A stretch of DNA of 64,000 bases from Fratercula arctica (taxonomy: Eukaryota > Chordata > Aves > Charadriiformes > Alcidae): the NCBI GenBank assembly GCA_947846985.1, contig CANTUZ010000001.1, positions 39,394,727-39,458,726 on the forward strand, given 5' to 3'. The notes under the pieces are model-generated. The model did not search any database, had not been told where the DNA came from, and saw nothing but the letters and a program-made list of their open reading frames with translations. Positions 48,238-59,894 of this stretch are shown piece after piece. The position numbers and the translations under genes are program-made. Position 1 is the stretch's first letter. The number at the start of each line of letters is the position of its first letter.

Positions 48238-50005
48238 CAGGAAATGGAAGCGAGAAAGATTTACCCAATAGGACTACACAGACAACACCTGGGAATGCAG
48301 GAATGGAACTAGGAAGTCAAATCTCACTTGGACTTGAAGCTGGCAATGAATGCGAGAGTCAACAAGAAGGACTTCTTTAAGTTTATCAGTGAAAAAAGCT
48401 CAAAGAAAAAATTGGGCCCACTACTCAGTAGAGCAGGGTACCTAGTGGCAAAGGACATAGGAAAGACAAAGACACTTAGTGGTGTTTGCTTGTTTGTGTT
48501 TGTTCCCCCCTCCCTCAGTTTTCACTGGTCAGTTCTTGCCTCTGACTTCCTAGTTTCCAAAGCTGTTTCCTTCCAAATAAAATGAAACCCAAAATCAAGA
48601 AAAATACAGCTAGGGAATGTTTAAAGCAGCAGGACAATTAAAGGTCCATGGAGACAGGTGGAATGTACCTAAGGGTGCTGAGAGAGCAATGGTGAATGCC
48701 ATTACAAGGCTGTTTTCTGTGATCTTTGAAAAGTCATAGGAAATAAAAGGTTCCTGAGCACTGAAAAGGGCTAATACCACACTCATCTTTGAGACTGGAA
48801 AGAAAGATGATCTGGAAAACCACATGATGACCATTTAATCTCAGATCCTGAGAAGATTATGGACTGGAAGTCCTTTCTTGAAAAAACAAGAGTATGATTG
48901 TCCAGACTAGATTTCCCAAGGGCAAATGATACTTGATCAACCTGATTGCCATCTGTAGTGAAATAACTAGCTTGGTTAGACAAAAAAAGAATAAACAGTA
49001 GATGTTATTTACCTTGACTTTAGCAAGGCTTTTTACATACTCTCCCATAGTCTCCTTAGAGTAAAAACGGTTATGGGCTGAAGAAGCAGACAATAAGTTT
49101 GGTGAAAATTGACTGATCTAGCTAAATTAAACATCATCAGGTGTAGAAAATCCAGCTGGGGCCTGGTTACCAGTCACATGTCTCAGAGATCAATATTTGT
49201 CCAATATCATTTAATTTCTTTATTAGCAACTGGTTGACAAGCATAGAGTGCCCTCTCAGCAGTTTTGCGGACACTACCAAATAGGGAGGAAATGGTCAAT
49301 GTCCTGGACAAGGCTGCTATTTAGAGGGACCTTGAGAAGCTGCAGAAAAGGGCTGACTGGAATGTCATGAATTTCAACAAAGGCAAACACAAAGTCTTGC
49401 ATCTGGAACTAAATAATCACAGACAGCAGTTACAGGGTTCAAGCTGGCTAACCAGAATACCTTATTGTGAACAAGAGTCATGAGTGTGTAGTGAAGGTTA
49501 TCCGGATACTTTGCTACAGCCAACAGGTTGAGGGAAGTGATTTTTCTCTGCTATTGGGCAATTTTGAGATCACATATGGAGCATCACGCCCAGTTCTGTG
49601 TTCTTCAGTACTGGAAAATCAGGGCTGTAGCACAGAGCACCCAAGGAAAAGCTGAGAAAACTGGATTTGTTCATGATGCTAAAGAAGGATCTTACTGCTG
49701 TAAAGGGAGGGTATAATGGTGATGGAACCAGATGTTCCCTACTGATCCACAGGGATAGGATAAAAAGCAACAGAGTTTGTAACAGTGGAAATTCTGGCTC
49801 AATATAAGGAGAAAAAAATTGACCATGAGGATGGTTGAACACTCGAACAGGTTGCCCAGAGACACTATGGACTCTCCATCCTTGGAGATTTTTAGAACTC
49901 AAATGGAAAAGGCCCTGAGCAATCTGTTCTCAGTGGATGCACTTTGAGCAAAAAGTTGGGTCAGGTGACTCACAAAGATCCTTTCCAATCTCTACAGTTC
50001 TATGA

Positions 50006-50704
50006 GTAAAGTTTATAAAGAAAATACATTACTTACTCTATTATTTTTCTTAATATATGGTACTAAAGTACTGGGGGAAAAATACTCCTTTGCATAAAAT
50101 TATGAAAAAAAGAACAAATAGAATACTAGGAGAAAATTATAGCTGTCTATAAAAATATGAATAAGAAAAAAAAAATACTGAAATGTTACTATTACATACC
50201 AAGATTAAGAGTTTCCTCTACTTTTTAAATTCTTCTTTTTTTTTTTTTTTCTTCAAAACAATAGCCTTTTTCTGAAAAGGTTTTTTTATTATGTCTTTGG
50301 GAAAAACATTAAAATTGTTAATCCTTAGAAATACTAGGCCTTCGGGAAGCCCGAAACAGAATGTAAGGCAGACAGTTGCATGTGTCAGCTTCAATCTATG
50401 GAAAAGTAAACAATCCACAAAACAAAAAAATTAATATGTATGATCTTCCCTTATTTCCTTTTAATGACTCTTTAATGAGCATTAAAAGCTTTCAAAAACT
50501 CACTATTGAATCTTTATATTTCAACATGCAAGTTTTTGGAATGATAATAACAAGATCAAAATATACCCATGAAGTTTAGAGGAAATAATGCCACCGTAAA
50601 GAAATTCAGTTCTTGGCTCTCAGTCAGGTTTGAATAGTTTAGTTGATAGTGCACGTTTAATAAATGTGACCAACAAAATTACGTAGAATTAAATGCAAAT
50701 GAAA
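50006..50704. other. Unique AT-rich DNA, no gene seen
   Basis: No exon or repeat family recognised; a T run lies near 50235-50250. Confidence 0.5.
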
Positions 50705-50890
50705 AAATTCCTAGATTGGTTGTGCAATCTTCATCCTCAGAGGTTTTCAGGAGTATACTAGATATAGTCTTAAGCAACCTGGTCTGACGTCACACCTGAC
50801 TCTACTTTGTCCAGGATGTTGGACTAGACACACTTTAAGGTCAGTTCCAGTCTGAATTATCCTGCTATCCTAGTATCTTATGTAAACAAT
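50705..50890 (+). mobile_element. Old CR1 3' fragment
   Basis: It matches the CR1 3' region in plus orientation: TTGTGCAATCTTCATCC, AGCAACCTGGTCTGA, GATGTTGGACTAGA and TCCAGTCTGAATTATCCT, ending near GCTATCCTAGTATC, a worn form of the 3' repeat. About 185 bp, strongly diverged. Confidence 0.8.
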
Positions 50891-51709
50891 AGTATTTATC
50901 CTGTGTAGAATTTAACACAAATTTCTTCTCGAATTTTCGTTCTATCAAAATTTGTAAAATCTAGCATTTTTTAAACCCTTGGGGAAAAAAAAAACAACAT
51001 AATCACCAACAAACCGCACCCTCTATATTAGAAATCTCAATTTAAAAAATCTAGAAATAGAAATAAAAAAAAAAAAAAATATCTCCCACACATACCCACA
51101 CAAATTTTGCTGTTTATTATTTTCTTTATTACAATAGCACCTTTATTACATAATGTGTTAGACCTTCATTATTTTCACTTCACATATTGGACTTCCAAAC
51201 ACTGAAATTAAATATAAAAACAATTAATCATATCTGGTGAGGAAACCACATACCTAAACAAAAACAAAAAGGCAAAACTGTCCACCGTATTTCTCTTGAA
51301 CTATTTATCTAATGGAAAAGACTGCTTTAACAACATCATTATTTCCTCCAAGAAAATATGTCTTTTACTTTCTCTTTTCCTTAGAGGAAGATAAATAGAG
51401 ATATCTTTTTTACAGCAAATTATTAATTAATATGATTTTCCTTTGATCCTCTCTAATTAATCATATATGTATAGAAATAATGTCCCTGTCCTTCATATTC
51501 AAATACATTTTTACATCTATTCCATTATGATAGTAGTTACTGTGTTTGTGAAAAACAAAAAGTCTTACACCTCTCTGCTTTGGTGGGTAGAATGTTACAA
51601 AACACTGCTAAAAATTGCACAACTCCAAAAGTATAACAGCATTAATAAAATTTACTTGCAATGTTGTCAAGGAACCTTTGCATTTTAGTGAGATTCTTTT
51701 CTCTTTCAG

Positions 51710-51783
51710 GTATATAGTTACCACATGGCATCTTACAGGCTAATACAAGCCTTAAGCAATGCAAAAAGAGGGGAGAAGACAAC
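51710..51783 (+). CDS. Candidate internal exon, gene not recognised
   Basis: A pyrimidine tract ending TTCTCTTTCAG precedes it and the consensus donor GTGAGT (51784-51789) follows. One frame of three is open over the 74 bp, beginning VYSYHMASYRL and ending in AKRGEKT with two bases left over. The other two frames hit stops within the exon. No protein family is recognised. It would not join in frame directly to the candidate at 63558. Chance splice-like pairs of this size are expected in a 64-kb window, so support is limited. Confidence 0.3.
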
Positions 51784-52856
51784 GTGAGTATTATTCCACA
51801 GTATGGTAAATTGTACTGAGAAACATTTAATAGTTGTAGTTACCAGAGCACAGGAGTACTATAAAATTTCTTGCTCTATTTTATGAAGCATTAAACTGTT
51901 CAAAATAACTATTGCTTCTAGCTGTCGTCCGTAAATCAAGTCAGGCCAATGGCAGCAAAGTGATGGATATCCACCCATCTAAGGGATTTGATCATAAGAC
52001 ACAAGCTAAAACAGTGACAGGGCAGAGATAAATGTTTGTGTTCAGATTAACATCCCAAGGTCAGAGTGCCTAGGCATATCAATGAGGAATTTCAGCCGAC
52101 ACTCTAAGAATATTAATCTAGAAATGTGTAATAGCAAACTGAAGAAGAAATTGAATTTTAATGAAGTTGTCTATTTTGATTGTCTAAGAAAATATTTATA
52201 GTAAACTAATCACACAGAGACTGGAATTTGTTCTTGTACAGGGCCTGTTTCCTGAAAACATCAACCTTGTCCTGGGTTTTAATGACAATTTTATTTTTCA
52301 TTTATTTACTTTTACAAGGATGTTAATAAAGCATTAAAAGAAAAAATGTAGTGTAACATCTTTGTTTCTTGAATGGAAAAGTAGAACAAGATAAAATAAT
52401 GTCATGACAGTCATGCACTACTAATTCTAAGATGACTGTGTGTTTATACAAAGTCTTGTTAAGGTTGTACAAGATTATTTAACATTTTCATTTGTAGAAG
52501 TTAATAACTGATGGTAATGGGAGAGACATTTCAAGAACATCGCAATTAATGCCAAAAGAACTCATCAGCTTTCTAAAGAAGCCTGGTTGTTTTCTAGGCT
52601 GTGTTAACTGTATTTCCAATATATGGTATTTTGTTGACGTATGTAAGATACTGAAAATACAATTTTCACCAAAAAAAAGAAAACCCAAACCACTGAAAAC
52701 TAGGATGGCATACCTAGGGCTTACTTCTGATATTAGATTTTCAGTGTGTATGAGTGTAGTAGCTGTTTTAACAAAACGCTCAGTAATGCATGCTTGTCTA
52801 TCTGAGATAAGGGTCAAGCCCATAGGGCATATTCTTGTTCTGGTGTGGTGTTTGGG

Positions 52857-52963
52857 TTCTTTCTTTCTTCTCTTCTTTCCTTCTTTCCTTCTTTCTTTCC
52901 TTCTTTCCATCTTTCCTTCTTTCCCTCTTTCCTTCTTTCCCTCTTTCCTTCTTTCCCTCTTTC
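52857..52963. repeat. Pyrimidine tract, (CTTT/TTCC)n
   Basis: 107 bases of C and T only, except one A at 52909. The right half is a regular 16-nt pattern TTCCTTCTTTCCCTCT. It gives FLPS-type frames that are not genes. Purine strand is the minus strand, opposite to the 40.8-kb tract. Confidence 0.95.
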
Positions 52964-53806
52964 AGTGCAGTGCCCTTCCAATTTGTTTCTGTGCATTCTG
53001 TGAACTGCAGCACCAAGAAAAAAAATCTGGTCATGAGTAATGCATTCAGTCTATAATAACTCTTAAGAAAATTGATTTTATGAACTGCACTATACTAGAT
53101 CATTTAAACCCTGTATAGTCATAACTGAAATTTACTGGATTAACAAGCTTTGGGAACAGATGCAGAAAAGAAGTACCAGTTTTTAAACTTCCAAAAAAGA
53201 ACACTAAGCCTTTCTGTTTAAGTAATAGGTGACAGATTTATTTTAAAATCTAAGTACTTATATTTATGCATGTATATATTTATATACATAAACACATACA
53301 TATATCCATCCCCTCTTTCCAGATGAATCATCCATTAAACTATTACACACTAAACAATTCTGAAATACTAATTTCTGTTCTGCCTTTGCAAAAATTAGAT
53401 GAAGATAAATACATGATTTATTTATTGATGTCACTCTGTCATTCCTACTCTTTTTATACTCAGCAATAGTTTTGTTCACAGTTTTCAGTTTTAGATGAGC
53501 TCAGGTGTATCTCTGATGCATGTGTATAACACACACACACACACAAAAACCCTATACAATATATTAAGCTGTTATAGCTATTGCAAATCATATAGTGAAA
53601 GAAAGATGTATTTTGAAATAGAAAACCAAGAGAAAATATTAATTTCTTAATTTTTTTAATAATTAAGTAGGCCTGTATTCTCAGTTACAACCAGTATTTT
53701 GGAAGGATAACATAAGAAAAAGAAAGGGTTGCTGCTGTAGAAACCAGTTCAGTCTTAAGTGATGACTCTCAGCTGTTATTTAAATTTCCTAAGCTTTCTA
53801 TTTCGT

Positions 53807-56325
53807 AGAATCACAGAATCATAGAATTGCCGAGGTTGGAAGGGACCTTTCAAATCATCTAGTCCAACCATCAACCTAACTTTGACAAAAAACATCACTA
53901 AACTATATATCTAAGCACTATGTCTACCCATCTTCTAAATACTTCCAGGGATGGTGACTCCACCACTTCCCTGGGCAGCCTGTTCCAATGCATTATAACC
54001 CTTTCAGTGTAAAAATTTTTCCTGATATCCAATCTAAACCTTCCCTGGCGCAACTTGAGGCCATTTCCTCTTGTCCTATCACCTGTTACTTGGGAGAAGA
54101 GACCAACCCCCACCTCTCTACAATCTCCTCTCAAATAATTGTAGAGAGCAATAAGGTCTCCCCTCAGCCTCCTTTTCTCCAGGCTAAACAACCCCAGTTC
54201 CCTCAGATGCTCCTCATAAGACTAATTCTCCAGACCCCTCACCAGCTTCTTTGCCCTTCTCTGGACCCGCTCCAGCACCTCGATGTCTTTTTTGTGGTGA
54301 GGGGCCCAAAACTGGACACAGTACTCAAGGTGGGGCCTCACCAGTGCCGAATACAGGGTGCCAATCACTTCCCTAGTCCTACTCACCACACTGTTCCTGA
54401 TACAGGCCAGGATGCTGTTGGCCTTCTTGTTCCACCTGGGCACACTGCTGGCTCACATTCAGCCGGCAGTCGACCAACACCCGCAGGTCCTTTTCTGCCA
54501 GGCAGCTCTCCAGCCACTCTTAACCAAGTTTATAACACTGCATGTGGTTGTTGTGACCCAAGTGCAGGACCCAGCACTTGATCTTGTTGAACCTCATACC
54601 ATTGGCCTTGGCCCATTGACGTAGCCTGTCCAGATCCCTCTGCAAAGCCTTTCTGCCCTCAAGCAGGTCGACACTCCCACCCAACTTGGTGTCATCTGCA
54701 AACTTACTGAGGGTGCACTCAATCCCCTCATCTGTATCATTGATAAAGATATTAAAGAGAAACAGCCCCAGTACCAAGCCATGTGGAACACCTCTCGTGA
54801 CTGGCCACCAACTGTATTTAACTCCATCCACCACCACTCTCTGGGCCTGGCTCTCCAGCCAGTTTTTAACCCAGCAAAGAGTACTCCCGTCCAAGCCATG
54901 GGCAGCCAGTTTCTCCAGGAGGATGCTGTGGGAAACTGTATCAAAGGCCTTACTAAAGTCCAGGTAAACAACATCACATCCTTTCCCTCATCCACTAAGT
55001 GGGTCACTTTGTCGTAGAAGGAGATCAGGTTCGTTAAGCGCAGGACCTGCTTTTTGTGAACTCATGCTGACTGGGCCTGATTGCCTGGTTGTCCTTCATG
55101 TGCTGCATAATGGCACTCAGGGTGATCTCTTCCATAACTTTCCCAGGCACCAGGGTCAGGTTGACAGGCCTGTAGTTCCCTGGTCATCCTTCCAGCCCTT
55201 CTTGTTGATGGATGTTACATTTGCTAGATGCCATCAACTGAGACCTCCCCAGTTTGCCAGGACTGCTGGTAAATGATGGAAAGTGGCTTAGTGAGCACTC
55301 CTGCTTGCTCCCTCAGTACCCTCAGGTGTATTCCATCCAGCCCCATAGACTTGTTTACATCCAGGTGTTGGAGCATCTCCCTTTGGATTGTGGGGGCTTC
55401 ATTCTGCTCCCCACCCCTATCTACTAGCTCAGGGGTGTGGGTACTCAGGGAACAGCTGACTCTACTACTAGAGACTGAGGCAAAGAAGGCATTAAGTACC
55501 TCAGCCTTCTCCTCATCCTTTGTCACTATGTTACCGCCTTCATCCAATAAAGGATGGAGATTCTCCCAAGTCCTCCTTTTGTTACTAATGAATTTATAGA
55601 AACTTTTCTTATTGTTCTTAACATCCGAAGCCAAGTTAAATCCTAGTTGGGCTTTGGCCTTTCTATTTTTCTCCATACATAGCTTTATAACACCTTTGTA
55701 TCCTTCCTGAGTGCCTGCTCAAAAGTTCCTGCTTTTCCAAAGGCCATAAACTCTCCTTTTTTCCCTGAGTTGGTTTAATATGTCTCTGTTCAGCCAGGCT
55801 GTTTTGTTTTTTTTTTTCCCGACAACTCGTTTTATGGCACATGGGGACAGCCTGCTCCTGCGTTAAGACTTCCTTCTTGAAAAACATCCAGCCTTCCTGG
55901 ACTCCTTTGCCCTTCAGGGCTGCCTCCCAAGGGACTCTGTCAAGCAGGCTCCTAAAAAGACCAAAGTCTGCCCTCCGGAAGTCCATGGTGGCAGTTCTGC
56001 TGACCACCCTCCTTACTTCTCTGAGAATCTAAATATCGATCATTTCATGGTCACTATGCCCAAGATGGCCTCCACCTGTCACATCCCCCACAAGTGCTTC
56101 TCCATTTACAAACAACAGATCCAGCAGGGCTCCTTCCCTAGTCGGGTCCCTCACCAGCTGTGTCAGGAAGTTATCTCCAACACATTCCAGGAACCTCCTA
56201 GACTGTTCCCTCTCAGCTGTATTGTGTTACCACCTGATATCTGATGGGTTGAAGTCTCCCAGCAGGACAAGGGCCAGAGATTGTAACATTTCTCCCAGCT
56301 GCTTGTGGAATATTTCATCTACAAT
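53807..56325 (-). mobile_element. CR1 retrotransposon, endonuclease end to 3' end
   Basis: The 3' end (AGAATCACAGAATCATAGAA, GAGGTTGGAAGGGACC) faces left. Right to left: end of the endonuclease (about 55980-56325), linker, RT with FADD box, C-terminal domain. The 5' break lies near 56325. Divergence is moderate and the sequence groups with the copy at 39.2 kb by shared signatures ([16 protein letters not shown]). Confidence 0.92.
53898..56007 (-). pseudogene. CR1 ORF2 remnant (RT) with several breaks
   Basis: Open pieces in order: 55663-56007 (linker, TMDFRRADFGLFRSLLDRVP), 55224-55676 ([22 protein letters not shown]), 54520-54894 ([29 protein letters not shown]), 54222-54443 ([24 protein letters not shown]) and 53898-54191 ([27 protein letters not shown]). 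The FADD catalytic box is kept, while the PQGS block is altered (PHGL). At least four stops or frame changes kill it. Confidence 0.88.
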
Positions 56326-57255
56326 TTCTGTTTAAGAAAAAAGTCTTAAATAGCAAATTTATTCAGAACATTGGCCATATAAGTCTTTTAAATTTAGAAA
56401 ACAAACAACCCTCCACCATACTGAACAGCTTCTTAAGCATGAGCCTACAACAAAAAGGGAAGACATATGGTTAAGCAAAAATGATATGAAAGCATTATAA
56501 CTCCTCGTTATTCCTTAAGAATCTTTTTCTTCCTTCTTCATTTTAACTGTGCAAAAGGAAAAAAAAAAAGTATACTTTGAGTTGTAGATTGATTAGTTAA
56601 TTTGGCTCCACATCCTTAGAGAACTGAAGCAGTTGTAGATAAAATCTCTGGAATCCTCTGCAGGCCAATTTTGATGCATTAAATCAGTGCAAGAAGAAGC
56701 AGAAAATAATTATTAATCATTAATTGTGAAAAATAAATGCAGAGAAAAATGTTAACATGATTGCAATCTTCATGTCTTCCATTTCATTGTGATTCTGAAA
56801 GTATTTCTGAACATTTAGGAACTGCAAAAGAACATGCTGTTCAAAGTTATAAGGAGGGGAAATTGGGTAGAAAACTTGTTTCTAAAAAAAGGATCAGCAT
56901 GACTTTGTCTGCAGGGAGATCAATGAAATAATGCACTGTATTTAAATGTTTCATCCAAGAAAAAGAGAACAATATTAATTATAGCCTTTAGCTCTTTTCA
57001 TGGTAATCCTTTGGTAATTATAGATCAAGAGAAAGAACAGAAGTAATTTAAAGATGTATTTCTTCATAAGATATCTGATTTTTTTTTTTTTTCTTAGAAA
57101 AATGTACATTTCAAAGAAGGACTCTGTCTTAAGTTTGATATGCATTGTTTGCACAGAACTAATAAAATAAACGGTAAAGACATTTCTTTAGTGTACATTG
57201 TATTTACAATTGCATCCATGGTGGTAAACTTTCTTATTGATCATATGTTAAATGA
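56326..57255. other. Unique AT-rich spacer between two head-to-head CR1 copies
   Basis: No repeat family. A splice-like segment 57098-57173 (T15CTTAG acceptor, GGTAAAG donor) is open in one frame but has low coding character and is not called. Confidence 0.45.
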
Positions 57256-59255
57256 CACTAACTTTCCTCAGGGACAAGGGGGCAGAACAGAGCTGGCAGA
57301 TCTTCAAGGATGCTTTCCATAGAGCACAAAAGCTCTTGATCCCCAGGTGTAAGAAATCAAGTAAGAAAGGGAGGAAACCAGCATGGCTGAGTTGGGACCT
57401 GCTGGTCAAACTGAAAGGCAAGAAGGAACTGCACAGGCAGTTCAAGCAGCATCAGGTGCCCTGGGAAGAGTATAGGGATGCTGCCTGGGTATGTAGGGAC
57501 AAGGTCAGGAAGGCCAAGGTGCAGATGGAGCTGAACTTGGAAAGGGATGCTAAGAACAAGAAGAAGGGCTTCTACAGGTATGTCAACCAGAAAAGGAAGG
57601 TCAAAGAAAGCGTATCCTCCCTGATGACTGAGAATGGCAAACTGGTAACAACAGACAAGGAGAAGGATGAGGTTCTGAACAATTTTTTTTTGCCTCGGTC
57701 TTTACTGCCAGCCTCTCTCCTCACACCTGCCGGGTTGAAGGACCACAAGATGGGGACCTGCGGGACAAAGTCCCTCCCACTATAAGTGAAGACAAGGTTC
57801 GTGACCACCTGAGGAACCTGAATATACACAAGTCTATGGGACCTGATGAGATGCACCCCAGAGTCCTGAGGGAATTCACTGATGTAGTTGGCAAGACACT
57901 CCCCATGATATTTGAAAAGTCATGGCAGTCAGGTGAAGTCCCTGATTACTGGAAAAAGGGAAACATCGTACCCATTTTTAAAAAGGGTAGAAAGGAGGAC
58001 CCTGGGAACTACCTCCCTGTCAGCCTCACCTCTGTGCCTGGGAAGATCATGGAACAGATCCTCCTAGAAGCTATGCTAAGGCACATGGAAGACATGGAGG
58101 TGATTTGAGACAGCCAGCATGGCTTCACCAGGGGCAAGTCCTGCCTGACCAATCTAGTGGCTTTCTACAATGGAGCGACTGCATCAGTGGACAAGAGGAG
58201 AGCTACGGATATCATCTATCTGGACTTCTGCAAGGCCTTTGACATGGTCCCCCACAACATCCTTCTCTCTAAGTTAGTGAGATACGGATTTGATGGGTGG
58301 ACTGTTCAGTGGATAAGGAACTGACTGGATGGTCACATCCAGAGGGTGGTGGTCAATGGCTCGATGTCCAGATGGAGAGGGGTGACAAGTGGTGTCCCTC
58401 AGGGATCTGTACTGGGACCGGTGCTGTTGAACATCTTCATCAATGACATAGACAGTGGGATCAAGTGCACCCTCAGCAAGTTTGCCGACGACACTAAGCT
58501 GACTGGTGCAGTTGATGTGCCAGAGGGACCTGGACGAGCTAGAGAGATGGGCCCGAACAAACCTTATGAAGGTCAAGTGCAAGGTCCTACACTTCAGTCG
58601 GGACAATCATGGTTATCGATACAGGCTGGGTGGAGAAGGGATTGAGAGCAGCCCTGAGGAGAGGGACTTGTGGGTGTTGGTGGATGAAAAGCTGGACATG
58701 AGCCAACAATGTGTGCTTGCAGGCCAGAAGGCCAATCGCATCCTGGGCTGCATGAAAAGAACTGCAGCCAGCAGATCGAGAGGGGCGATTCTCCCCCTCT
58801 ACTCTGCTCTTGTGAGACCCCACCTGGAGTACTGTGTGCAGCTCTGGAGCCCTCAGCACAAGAAGGACATGGACCTGTTGGAGTGGGTCCAGAGGAGGGC
58901 CATGAGGATGATCTGAGGGCTGAAGCACCTCTCCTATGAGGACAGGCTGAGAGAGTTGGGGTTGTTCAGCCTGGAGAAGAGAAGGCTCCGGGGAGACCTT
59001 ATAGCGGCCTTCCAGTACCTGAAGGGGGCCTACAGGAAAGCTGGGGAGGGGCTGTTTGCAAGGGCATGTAGTGACAGGACAAGGGGCAATGGTTTTAAAT
59101 TTGAGCAGGGTAGGTTTAGATTAGACATTAGGAAGAAGTTCTTTACAATGAGGGTGGTGAGACATTGGAACAGGTTGCCCAGAGAGGTGGTGGAGGCCCC
59201 ATCCCTGGAGACATTCAAGGCCAGGCTTGATGAGACTCTGAGCAACCTGATCTAG
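57256..59255 (+). pseudogene. CR1 ORF2 (linker, RT, C-terminal), few breaks
   Basis: Pieces: 57252-57785 (AWLSWDLLVKLKGKKE, RKAKVQMELNLERDAKNKKKGF), 57836-58108 ([27 protein letters not shown]), continuing in the same frame past a TGA at 58106-58108 ([29 protein letters not shown]) and a TGA at 58321-58323 replacing Trp of NWL, through [20 protein letters not shown] and FADDTK. A short deletion near 58520 shifts the frame; it then reads [10 protein letters not shown] to a TGA at 58914-58916 and on to [14 protein letters not shown], ending LSNLI. Two of the stops look like G-to-A or C-to-T changes (TGG or CGA to TGA), as expected of methylated-CpG or general decay. Endonuclease and ORF1 are missing. 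Confidence 0.9.
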
Positions 59256-59355
59256 TTGAAGGTGTCCCTGCTTACTGCAGGGGGGTTGGACTAGATGACC
59301 TTTAAAAGGTCCTTTCCAACCCAACACATTCTATGCTTCTATGCTTCTATGCTTC
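57256..59355 (+). mobile_element. CR1 retrotransposon, 5'-truncated, plus strand
   Basis: It begins in the linker (GCAGAACAGAGCTGGCAGAT, coding AEQSWQI) and ends with a 3' repeat of the form ATTCTATGCTTCTATGCTTC (59329-59355), a CTTCTATG variant of the usual ATTCTATG. It includes the whole RT domain. It lies head to head with the 53.8-kb copy and tail to tail with the 59.7-kb copy. Confidence 0.93.
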
Positions 59356-59677
59356 TTGTTATGTCCTGAAGAAACTTTTGTTGATGAATTTTAATGAGGA
59401 TGGAGGAGTTTTTGGTTTTTTGTTTGGTTTTTTTTTTGTGTGTGTTGTGTTGTGTTTTGTTTTATTTTTTTCCCCCTTTTAGTACTGTCTTACAATATCA
59501 ACTTAAATAACTACATAGAAACTTAAGAATCTTTTAGGGAATACACAGTGACATAGTAAGGAGAGAAAAAAGTCTTACAGGCCAAACTCAAGACAGAAAG
59601 AAGGAAATTTAAGTTTGAAAAGATATCTGAATTTATGTGAGTTTGCAAGTTTATGTAATGTGTGTCATCACACAGAC
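59356..59677. other. T/G-rich spacer between tail-to-tail CR1 copies
   Basis: Contains a T/G-rich low-complexity patch (59411-59480: TTTTTGTGTGTGTTGTG and similar). No gene seen. Confidence 0.6.
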
Positions 59678-59894
59678 ATAGAATCATACAGTGATTTAGG
59701 TTGGAAGGAACCTTAAAGATCATCTAGTTCCAACCCCCCTGCCATGGGAATGGACACCTCCCACTAGACCAGGTTGTTCAAAGCCCCATCCAGCCTGGCC
59801 TTGAACATTTCCAGGGATGGAGCACCTACAGCTTCTCTGGGCAACCTGTTACAGTGTCTCACCACCCTCATAGTGAAAAATTTCTTTCTAATAT

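Larger units (their letters stand above)
47090..50005 (+). mobile_element. Old CR1 retrotransposon, endonuclease to 3' end, split by an LTR
   Basis: Order on the plus strand: endonuclease start (47095-47290; GAGCTATGATCTCATTGGGA, coding YDLIG, then GTGGTGGGATAAG, coding WWDK), linker (47410-47600), interruption 47615-48228, linker resumed (48240-48370; RVNKKDFFKFISEKSSKKKLGPLLS), RT pieces, a worn FADD region near 49260 (TTTTGCGGACACTACCAAAT) and the 3' domain (HTR-like ARQVAQ region near 49830-49900), ending with TCTACAGTTCTATGA. Many stops and frame changes are present. It is one of the older copies, close to full ORF2 length without ORF1. Confidence 0.85.
50891..53806. other. Unique AT-rich DNA holding a candidate exon and a pyrimidine tract
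   Basis: Aside from the candidate exon (51710-51783) and the CT tract (52857-52963), no repeat family is recognised. A short (AC)n run lies near 53529-53545. The open frame 52549-53040 runs into the CT tract and is not taken as a gene. Confidence 0.45.

Noticed and set aside
52488..53040. 163-codon plus frame and 140-codon minus frame
   Set aside because: Both run through the CT tract and have no domain, splice signals or coding composition before it.
57098..57173. Exon-like 76-bp segment after T15CTTAG
   Set aside because: One frame is open, but the peptide has no clear coding character, the donor is weak and poly(T) runs give many such acceptors here.
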